Source: a virus. Taken from it: a stretch of 24,941 nt of DNA. Location of the stretch: positions 1 to 24,941 of the IMG/VR virus record IMGVR_UViG_3300040751_002928; one strand, written 5' to 3'. The translations under genes and the position numbers were made by a program. Of the stretch, positions 20,184 through 24,941 are shown piece by piece (the first letter of the stretch is position 1; each line of letters opens with the position of its first letter). Under the pieces are notes generated by a model. The model saw only the letters and a list, made by a program, of their open reading frames with translations, was not told the DNA's origin and made no database searches.

Positions 20184-20518
20184 TATATACCAAAAGACTC
20201 TCCACAACCGCATGCGGAGGTTGAGTTGGGATTGCTTATCTCGAACTGTGATCCAAACGTCTCTTCGATCCAATCGATCCGGGTGCCCGCCACGTACAGC
20301 ATCGAGGTCTCGTCCACCACGAAACGTCCCGTGCCCCAATCCTCAACGTGGTCTCCCTCGGCTATGCTCTCCATGGTGTCTGCGAATCCCCATTCGTACT
20401 TGAAGCCCGCGCATCCACCACCCAGCACCGCCAGGCTCACAGCCCACTTGCCGGGGTTCTTGGCCAGCAGTCGTTCTATCTGTTGTTTGGCCGCGTCTGT
20501 TATTTCGAATAAACTCAT
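20183..20518 (-). CDS. A-type iron-sulfur carrier (IscA/HesB/ErpA family)
   Basis: A 111-residue protein that in its family carries or delivers Fe-S clusters. The three conserved cysteines are present: GGGCAGFKYEW (Cys36) and SACGCGESFGI (Cys103, Cys105). FEITDAAKQQIERLL is the usual start, and length is normal. The start is ATG 20518; the frame extends to 20680 but that part overlaps the upstream gene. No strong Shine-Dalgarno. Ends by TAATG overlap with the next gene. Such genes are known in cyanophages, perhaps to keep host or phage Fe-S enzymes working in infection; role here is inference. Confidence 0.9.
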   Translation of the reverse strand: MSLFEITDAAKQQIERLLAKNPGKWAVSLAVLGGGCAGFKYEWGFADTMESIAEGDHVEDWGTGRFVVDETSMLYVAGTRIDWIEETFGSQFEISNPNSTSACGCGESFGI

Positions 20519-20532
20519 ACTAGTAATTATGC

Positions 20533-20859
20533 TTACCTGTTTCCCATGTTCTTGACTCCGATTGCTAACCAGAATCTTGAAGCGTCCCTTTTCTTCTCGA
20601 AGCTCATGTAGGCGTCCTGTTCCTCCCAGTTGTGCCACTGCTCGTCGTACAGGTTCTTGTTCTCGAACCACCAACCCCAACGGCCCTCACAATTGACCTG
20701 GCACCACTCGATGCAGTCGCCCATTATGCCGTTGGCGTTCATGTCGATGTTGAAACGGAACTTCTTCTCGTATCCACAGTCCTCTGGGATCTCATCTAGG
20801 TGTGCCCTAACACGTGTGATTTTGGCGGCTTCGTAAAACTTTTTCTCCCCTATGCTCAT
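20533..20859 (-). CDS. conserved phage protein of unknown function (108 aa)
   Basis: A 108-residue protein starting MSIGEKKFYEAAKITRVRAHLDEIPEDCGYEKKFRFNID, with a Trp/Cys-rich middle (GDCIEWCQVNCEGRWGWWFENKN) and SFEKKRDASRFWLAIGV. No motif recognised; the Cys residues could bind metal or Fe-S, but spacing is not diagnostic. It heads the unit that continues into the Fe-S carrier and the IGNGESR protein. The promoter is a perfect TTGACA-N17-TATAAT with the -10 five bases before ATG, so expression early from host polymerase and from a leaderless message is predicted. Confidence 0.72.
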   Translation of the reverse strand: MSIGEKKFYEAAKITRVRAHLDEIPEDCGYEKKFRFNIDMNANGIMGDCIEWCQVNCEGRWGWWFENKNLYDEQWHNWEEQDAYMSFEKKRDASRFWLAIGVKNMGNR

Positions 20860-20864
20860 TCTTT

Positions 20865-20893
20865 ATTATAGGATGACTATTTCCAGTTGTCAA
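20865..20893 (-). promoter_or_regulatory. perfect consensus sigma-70 promoter
   Basis: TTGACA (20888-20893), 17-base spacer, TATAAT (20865-20870), then five bases to ATG 20859. It overlaps the 3' end of the glycosyltransferase gene. Confidence 0.8.
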
Positions 20894-21572
20894 TCACGAA
20901 CTGATCAGCACATTCCATGGGGTTTGGTAAACCATGGAACACCGCTACCCGGTTGCCGGGTTCTATCTTGGCCGGAGTGCGGAACCACTTACGACCATCC
21001 TTGGTCAGCAGTTTGGTATCTTTCAATCCCACCATCTCCCACTTGTAGGATCTGATCCATTCCTCAGGGAACCAAGTGATGTCCTTTGATGCTCTCTTTG
21101 TGATCCAGTCCTGGTCTCCGTGATTTGACTGCATGATCTGTGCGGAGCGATCCTTGAATTCGGTCCACAGGTAATCCATGGTGCCCGACTGCCATCGCAT
21201 GCAACTGCTGTTGCTCAGTTTCCAGTCCTTGACCCTGCACCTGTTGAAGTCCCTGATTATGTTGAACTTGCCTGTGTGTGAGAACAAGGAATCAATGTTG
21301 TCAAATATCACCACATCCAGGTCGAAGAACAGTATGTTGCCCTTCACTGGCATCTCGGGTGCGAACATCCACAGTTTGCTCCACCAACTCTTGATCCAAG
21401 GATCATTGGGAAGTTTGACAACATTGACGTCAGGATCTAATCCAGTGGGATCGTCGGTGAGGCAATGGAACTGGTAGGGCACAGTGGTGTGCCTCTTGAC
21501 CATGCTGTTCAATACATTCGCATACTTGGGGATATACTTATTGCCCCATTTCACACAAACCACGTGATTCAT
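20877..21572 (-). CDS. glycosyltransferase with DxD motif
   Basis: A 231-residue GT-A-type protein: MNHVVCVKWGNKYIPKYANVL, FHCLTDDPTGL, then KLWMFAPE and GNILFFDLDVVIFDNID with the metal-binding DLD (residues 84-86), and NHGDQDWIT further on. This order (N-terminal nucleotide-binding strand, DxD, 'DQ' loop) fits GT8-like and related transferases that move a sugar from a nucleotide sugar. ATG 21572 has AAGGAGGG just upstream and is preferred to the frame's farther start. It overlaps the upstream gene by 35 bases. Acceptor unknown: host surface glycan, virion protein or DNA are all possible. Fits with the nucleotide-sugar genes at 2646-4294. Confidence 0.8.
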   Translation of the reverse strand: MNHVVCVKWGNKYIPKYANVLNSMVKRHTTVPYQFHCLTDDPTGLDPDVNVVKLPNDPWIKSWWSKLWMFAPEMPVKGNILFFDLDVVIFDNIDSLFSHTGKFNIIRDFNRCRVKDWKLSNSSCMRWQSGTMDYLWTEFKDRSAQIMQSNHGDQDWITKRASKDITWFPEEWIRSYKWEMVGLKDTKLLTKDGRKWFRTPAKIEPGNRVAVFHGLPNPMECADQFVIDNWK

Positions 21573-22689
21573 AACCCTCCTTGAGATAATCCATTTGTAT
21601 CTTCTTCCAATCATCGTCATCAAGCCTGTACGGATATTCACAAACTGTGTCCGGCGCACCTCTGACAGTGATCTTTTTTATATTTAAATTGTTTTTCATC
21701 TGTTTGTAAACTTCCAAAAAGTCCTGCGAGCCAAAATTTTTCTGTGTGTCTATCTGGCCCAGTTTGATGTACCCCAAAGACAATTTAGGATCTTCCCAGT
21801 CGTATCCATTTTGTGCAAGCCACGACCTGTAATTGTGCATCTCTTCTTTCTTCCAATCAAAGGTGTCCTCTACTATTGTTTGTCCCCATTCTATGTCGAA
21901 TTCACCTGAATAATATTTCTGATGATTGATTGTGCTACATATCGCATCGGTCATCTCGGGTGCGTCCTCATCTCTCCACACTTCGAACAGTGTCTTGCCC
22001 ACCTGGCTCCAGTGAAGGTAAACTCCACCCAGTTCCCGGTCATACCTGTTCTTTTTGAACAGTTCAAAATCTTCATCATGAAGGTCGTGTCTCGGTGCGT
22101 TGAGGAACGTGGTGATCTGTGAAGGTCGCATCCATTCCGGTTCTATGTGTTTTTTCCTGTCGGCCTCTACCCAACTTTCTATTTCGTGGCATATGTTGTT
22201 CAATTGCCTGATCGCATATTTGGTCGGATAGTCTGCTTGTTTGTAAAATTCCGATAATCGCCAAGCGGTGCCCTGCAGATCCTCGAAATACCTGTGCAGT
22301 AGATTACAGGCATCGTGCTTGAGTCTGAGTCCTGGCGTCTTGCTTATGTCTCCATCGGGTGCTTTGCCTATTGGCAAGCGACCGCTGTATTGGAAGTCGT
22401 CTGCTACGAAAGGGTGTATGTGTTTGTATGGAGGATCAAAATGGAAAGAGTTTATTTGTTCAACATTGTTGTTCAGTTCTTGAACAAGGTAATTTAGATC
22501 CCTTGAGCTATCGGCCCAGCCCAGCCAACAAAAATTTTTCTCCAGCACTCTCTTTCTAGATAGATTGTCACGCAGTGCATCTAAAAAACGATGCGACAAA
22601 GGCGAGTCATAGATATCAACTGTTACATCTCGATCGTCGAGAGATAAAACGATTTTGTCTTTGATTTTATTTCCTTGTGTAGATGGCAC
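21538..22689 (-). CDS. conserved phage protein of unknown function (about 383 aa)
   Basis: A long soluble protein without membrane segments or a motif I can name. It is rich in Trp, Asp, Glu and Lys, with long helices (e.g. RDNLSRKRVLEKNF, ICHEIESWVEADRKKHIEP) and FHFDPPYKHIHPF and DDWKKIQMDYLKEGYESRG at the end. From memory, large proteins of this kind occur in T4-like cyanophages without function. Start: the frame opens at a GTG at 22719 but GTG 22689 has GGAG six bases upstream and reduces overlap with the PTPS gene to 23 bases, so I favour it. Third positions are more AT-rich than in core genes. It overlaps the glycosyltransferase gene. Confidence 0.68.
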   Translation of the reverse strand: MPSTQGNKIKDKIVLSLDDRDVTVDIYDSPLSHRFLDALRDNLSRKRVLEKNFCWLGWADSSRDLNYLVQELNNNVEQINSFHFDPPYKHIHPFVADDFQYSGRLPIGKAPDGDISKTPGLRLKHDACNLLHRYFEDLQGTAWRLSEFYKQADYPTKYAIRQLNNICHEIESWVEADRKKHIEPEWMRPSQITTFLNAPRHDLHDEDFELFKKNRYDRELGGVYLHWSQVGKTLFEVWRDEDAPEMTDAICSTINHQKYYSGEFDIEWGQTIVEDTFDWKKEEMHNYRSWLAQNGYDWEDPKLSLGYIKLGQIDTQKNFGSQDFLEVYKQMKNNLNIKKITVRGAPDTVCEYPYRLDDDDWKKIQMDYLKEGYESRGLCEMGQ

Positions 22690-23116
22690 TGTTTGCTCCG
22701 TGTTCCATGCATTCCACACTCTCCACGAAACATCTTCCGTTGGTCTGTTTTCTAACTAGATCGTCAGCGAAGTCAAATGCGTGTTTGGCAAACATCTCCG
22801 CACCCACTCCGTCGAACTCCACGATCTCCGCGAGGTCATGTTTCTCCAGTTCTTTCAGTTTGTCCAGGTGTGGATCATTCTTGTCCACTGCTGTCTTGTG
22901 ATCGAAGTGATCTTCCAACCATTTCTTGAGAGGTTTGAGTCCACCAAAGTCCACCGCCCAGTTCTTGTTGTCCAGTTCGTTGCAACCAAACGTGAATCTG
23001 AAAGCAAGGCTGTAGCCGTGCAGTAAGTGGCAGTGTGAATGGTCCGCGTTGGGTTGTCTGAACACACAGGCCAAGCCTATGTTGTGTCCGTATGTTTTTG
23101 TTGAGTAGTAAGTCAT
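22667..23116 (-). CDS. 6-pyruvoyl-tetrahydropterin synthase / QueD-like protein
   Basis: A 149-residue member of the PTPS/QueD family (T-fold). QueD makes 6-carboxy-tetrahydropterin for queuosine and 7-deazaguanine; PTPS makes pterins. Visible: MTYYSTKTYGHNIGL (His11), HSHCHLLHGYSLAF (Cys29, His33), VDFGGLKPLKKWLEDHFDHKT (the DH pair) and the C-terminal ECMEHG with Glu. The usual HGH zinc motif is HGY here (Tyr35), so one classical zinc ligand is changed; I recall HGY in cyanophage homologues. AGGAG lies upstream. QueC, QueE and QueF are not in view, so a role in 7-deazaguanine DNA modification cannot be claimed. Confidence 0.85.
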   Translation of the reverse strand: MTYYSTKTYGHNIGLACVFRQPNADHSHCHLLHGYSLAFRFTFGCNELDNKNWAVDFGGLKPLKKWLEDHFDHKTAVDKNDPHLDKLKELEKHDLAEIVEFDGVGAEMFAKHAFDFADDLVRKQTNGRCFVESVECMEHGANSAIYTRK

Positions 23117-23146
23117 CTTTTTTCTCCTATGTGATGACTTGCAGAA

Positions 23147-23154
23147 TGTTTATA
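23147..23154 (-). promoter_or_regulatory. weak late-like box (TATAAACA)
   Basis: Minus-strand CTATAAACAT, 30 bases before the PTPS start, with AGGAG between. One mismatch from TATAAATA, but could also be a sigma-70 -10 lacking a clear -35. It lies in the 70-base gap 23117-23186, otherwise featureless. Confidence 0.25.
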
Positions 23155-23186
23155 GAGGGATGAAAGTCTTGAAGTCCTCTTTGACA

Positions 23187-23444
23187 TCAGTTCAACCTTT
23201 TGTTGATCCGGCTGTCGAGTTCCTGTTGGAATGCCGCATCTCTGATGCGATCCGTCAGTTCGTTGGGTATATTTAACTCACCATCGATGATGCTCTTGAG
23301 GAAATGCACCAACACCGTGAACTCCGGCCTGTTGGCCACAGTCTCAGGATCAACCCCATGCTTCTCCATGGCGTTCAGCATGGCCTCCGATGTGTCCATC
23401 AAGGCTTCTATGCTCTGGCTGTGTTTCTTGAAGTGTTTGCTCAT
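23187..23444 (-). CDS. small helical phage protein of unknown function (85 aa)
   Basis: An 85-residue, mostly helical protein: MSKHFKKHSQSIEALMDTSEAMLNAMEKHGVDPETVANRP, ending QQELDSRINKRLN. No family recognised; no membrane segment. The start overlaps the end of the Sm-like gene by four bases (ATGA type), so both are made from the sigma-70 promoter at 23752-23779. Function unknown. Confidence 0.7.
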   Translation of the reverse strand: MSKHFKKHSQSIEALMDTSEAMLNAMEKHGVDPETVANRPEFTVLVHFLKSIIDGELNIPNELTDRIRDAAFQQELDSRINKRLN

Positions 23445-23746
23445 GTTATGATGCTGGGTTTCTTGGGCACCTCGATCTTGCTGAACACCCTGTCGTATTC
23501 GGCCTGTATCTTGTCATTGATGTAGGCTATCGAAGTGATCTTGTCCTTGGCGATGTTGATCGGTTTGTCCTGTTGTGCGGTTGAAAAGAATGTTCCGAAT
23601 GCGAGACCCTGTGGTCCCTGCATCAGTACAAGTGCCTTCTCGATGCTTATGTACGAGTCAGCGCCGCCTTTGTATTTCGCAATGACTTCCTCTCCTGAAG
23701 CCAGTTTAAGAGTGATATGATCTCCATCTTTTATATTTTCAAACAT
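23441..23746 (-). CDS. small beta-rich phage protein with LSm-like look (101 aa)
   Basis: A 101-residue protein: MFENIKDGDHITLKLASGEEVIAKYKGGADSYISIEKALV, then a loop (MQGPQGLAFGTFFSTAQQ), then INIAKDKITSIAYINDKI and a helical tail with PKKPSIIT. 'ItLklasGeeviak' followed by a conserved 'V' strand and a return strand is the pattern of an Sm/LSm-like beta barrel, and uncharacterised T4-like phage proteins of similar look are common in my memory. RNA binding is a possibility, not shown. Strong TTGACA-N16-TACAAT promoter ends five bases before ATG; AGG lies two bases before ATG, too close for a normal ribosome site. Confidence 0.7.
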   Translation of the reverse strand: MFENIKDGDHITLKLASGEEVIAKYKGGADSYISIEKALVLMQGPQGLAFGTFFSTAQQDKPINIAKDKITSIAYINDKIQAEYDRVFSKIEVPKKPSIIT

Positions 23747-23751
23747 ACCTA

Positions 23752-23779
23752 ATTGTACACTATCCTAAGAGTTTGTCAA
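23752..23779 (-). promoter_or_regulatory. strong sigma-70 promoter
   Basis: TTGACA (23774-23779), 16-base spacer, TACAAT (23752-23757), five bases before ATG 23746. Overlaps the end of the glycosylase gene. Confidence 0.75.
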
Positions 23780-24170
23780 TGTATTTCCGCAATTCCTTGT
23801 CCTGAACGTTTGGTGGAATCGTGTTTCGGAAGAATATCTGGTAACTGTCCGATCCGTACTTGCCAATGCCGTGTAGGTCACTGGCCTCCCGGCCATCCCA
23901 ATCAAGGTACTGTTCTGTCATCTTACGTATTCGCTTTGACCTCATCTCCCACATGCCTAACGGCTTCAACATCTCCTGTTGCGTCTTGAGCCTACCACGT
24001 AGGTATGCCTGTGGATTTGGATATCTTGCGAACAATTTTGGTAAGATTATTTTCACGTGTTTTCGATAGGTAAGATTCAGACACATCACACCCACCATAT
24101 GCTTCCATTTCTTGTGCGGAGATTTAATCTGTTGCTGGACCATGAGGTGATCCACCATTGGTTTGATCAT
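23760..24170 (-). CDS. HhH-GPD DNA glycosylase resembling the catalytic domain of MBD4
   Basis: A 136-residue protein that lines up with the glycosylase domain of eukaryotic MBD4, which removes T or U opposite G. Shared stretches: MLKPLGMWEMRSKRI (MBD4: LLKPLGLYDLRAKTI), DLHGIGKYGSDSYQIF (MBD4: ELHGIGKYGNDSYRIF) and QDKELRKYIDKLL (MBD4: EDHKLNKYHDWL), the last holding the catalytic Asp, here Asp124. The position of the EndoIII lyase lysine is Tyr105, so it should be a monofunctional glycosylase. No methyl-CpG domain and no Fe-S cluster cysteines. With UvdE it gives the phage two repair enzymes. The promoter is a perfect TTGACA-N16-TATAAT six bases before ATG. Confidence 0.85.
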   Translation of the reverse strand: MIKPMVDHLMVQQQIKSPHKKWKHMVGVMCLNLTYRKHVKIILPKLFARYPNPQAYLRGRLKTQQEMLKPLGMWEMRSKRIRKMTEQYLDWDGREASDLHGIGKYGSDSYQIFFRNTIPPNVQDKELRKYIDKLLG

Positions 24171-24176
24171 ATGTAA

Positions 24177-24204
24177 ATTATATTTTGTTTTATTTCTTTG
24201 TCAA
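24177..24204 (-). promoter_or_regulatory. perfect consensus sigma-70 promoter of the glycosylase gene
   Basis: TTGACA (24199-24204), 16-base A-rich spacer, TATAAT (24177-24182), then six bases to ATG 24170. It overlaps the end of the upstream gene. Confidence 0.8.
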
Positions 24205-24825
24205 CTGCCGGTTGATGAACTTGACCATACCGTCGTAGGTCTCCTGGTACACGTTGGAATGTTTGCGCCATTCCTCTGGCATCTCCCAACGATCATGATT
24301 CACCACTATCCATCTGGTGTCTGGATCCGAGTAGCCCATCAGTTTGTGGAACTGGTAAATCCAGTAACTGGGATCAACTGGTCTCTTGATGTAGGTGTAG
24401 CCCTCCGATCCCGTGTACATGTTGTTGATCTTGTCCTTCTCTAAAGGATGTAGATCGAATCCCAACATGAATATGGCCTTGGGCTTGTAGGTCAGTGCCA
24501 GGTTGCCCGCGTGCGGTCCGGTGCCCCAGTGGAACGGGTCATCCTGTCGCTTGTCTCCCGAGTAGGGTAGGTCTGGTAATTTGCGGACGTTGGGCCACGC
24601 CGCGAACTGATCCGCCCAGTCCTGTCTGGTGAATATCGTGGTGCCCTTACCAACCGCGTTCGCGGCCTGTTGGCACATGTGGCGGTCAGCACACACCAGG
24701 TATTCCGTGACGAAGTCTCGGTAGATGGCATTACAACCAATCACCGTGCTGAACGATTTCAATGGAGAGATGTCAAATCCCCGCCTTGATTCACCGTTGC
24801 CTATTATGCTCACATACTTGGTCAT
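24190..24825 (-). CDS. 'IGNGESR' family protein, paralogue 2 (211 aa)
   Basis: MTKYVSIIGNGESRRGFDISPLKSFSTVIGCNAIYRD, then EYLVCADRHMCQQA, GPHAGNLALTYKPKAIFMLGFDL and an aromatic C-terminus ending VKFINRQLTKK. It shares IGNGESR (residues 8-14), GCNAIYRD (30-37) and the 'GFDL' strand with the protein at 19440-20183; the middle differs. Fold looks Rossmann-like, possibly binding a nucleotide or nucleotide sugar; the exact family is not certain (DUF115-like is one idea). An ATTAAATA box ends five bases before the ATG and there is no Shine-Dalgarno, as for the Zn-ribbon gene. Upstream 24826-24941 holds no convincing gene. Confidence 0.7.
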   Translation of the reverse strand: MTKYVSIIGNGESRRGFDISPLKSFSTVIGCNAIYRDFVTEYLVCADRHMCQQAANAVGKGTTIFTRQDWADQFAAWPNVRKLPDLPYSGDKRQDDPFHWGTGPHAGNLALTYKPKAIFMLGFDLHPLEKDKINNMYTGSEGYTYIKRPVDPSYWIYQFHKLMGYSDPDTRWIVVNHDRWEMPEEWRKHSNVYQETYDGMVKFINRQLTKK

Positions 24826-24830
24826 AACGC

Positions 24831-24838
24831 TATTTAAT
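24831..24838 (-). promoter_or_regulatory. late-like box (ATTAAATA), five bases from ATG
   Basis: Minus-strand GATTAAATAGCGTT then ATG 24825. Same box and spacing as at 19229-19236; two mismatches from TATAAATA. Confidence 0.3.
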
Positions 24839-24941
24839 CACCCCTTTAAACGCACACAGAAGCACACACACTGCTGGTAAAATTCAAATTGGAATAGTTG
24901 TACATATCACTCATTTTCGTTGATTAAATGCCATATGGTGC

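Noticed and set aside
22667-23116. A 7-deazaguanine DNA-modification pathway
   Set aside because: Only a QueD/PTPS-like protein is present, with an altered zinc motif; no QueC, QueE, FolE or transglycosylase in the window.
24826-24941. Possible short minus-strand peptide (MSDMYNYSNLNF...) upstream of the 24825 gene
   Set aside because: Only about 22 codons, no ribosome site, no support beyond an open frame; the region otherwise holds only the late-like box.
1-24941. tRNA genes, CRISPR arrays, insertion sequences, integrase or lysogeny genes
   Set aside because: No cloverleaf-like CCA-proximal sequence, no regularly spaced repeats, no transposase, integrase or repressor motifs were found on either strand by eye.

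Overview
The window looks like part of a T4-like marine myovirus of the cyanophage/pelagiphage type. The evidence is a gp44-type sliding-clamp loader, a UvdE UV endonuclease, tail proteins with 'GDTLR...NF.E' N-termini, a He_PIG-repeat structural protein, a PTPS-like protein, an A-type Fe-S protein, a GroES-like co-chaperonin, and repeated T4-type late promoters (NATAAATA). No integrase, repressor, rRNA, tRNA, IS element or CRISPR array was seen. The host is not identified. A 51-codon gene resembling the alphaproteobacterial DUF4167 family hints at an alphaproteobacterium, but base composition is moderate in GC, unlike typical AT-rich Pelagibacter phages.

Almost all genes are on the minus strand, so each unit reads from high to low coordinates. 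1-2613 holds a partial J-domain protein and a lysis-like group: spanin-like pair, two small membrane proteins, a staphylococcal-nuclease-fold protein and a DUF1353 protein. 2646-4294 is a plus-strand, clearly AT-rich pair: a nucleotide-sugar epimerase and a UDP-glucose-dehydrogenase-like protein. 4287-5745 pairs a 2OG-Fe(II) oxygenase-like protein with a PLP-fold protein. 5782-7449 carries an M15 peptidase (probable endolysin) and two conserved unknowns. 7588-12013 is replication, repair and accessory: gp44, UvdE, a GroES-like protein, a second PLP-fold protein, a Zn-knuckle protein and a ParB-like protein. 11997-19210 is structural, with an embedded gene that resembles the palm region of bacterial DNA polymerase III alpha. 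19242-24825 is auxiliary: Zn ribbon, two paralogous 'IGNGESR' proteins, Fe-S carrier, DxD glycosyltransferase, PTPS-like protein, an Sm-like small protein and an MBD4-like DNA glycosylase.

The strongest non-coding signal is promoter architecture. Replication, repair and auxiliary units start from near-perfect sigma-70 promoters (TTGACA-N16/17-TATAAT), while lysis and structural units start from T4-type late boxes. In many cases, in both classes, the -10 or late box ends only 5-9 bases before the start codon, so the first gene of the unit should be translated from a leaderless or nearly leaderless mRNA. Other late boxes lie 21-24 bases upstream with a good Shine-Dalgarno between. Genes downstream in each unit often use TAATG/ATGA overlaps, suggesting translational coupling.
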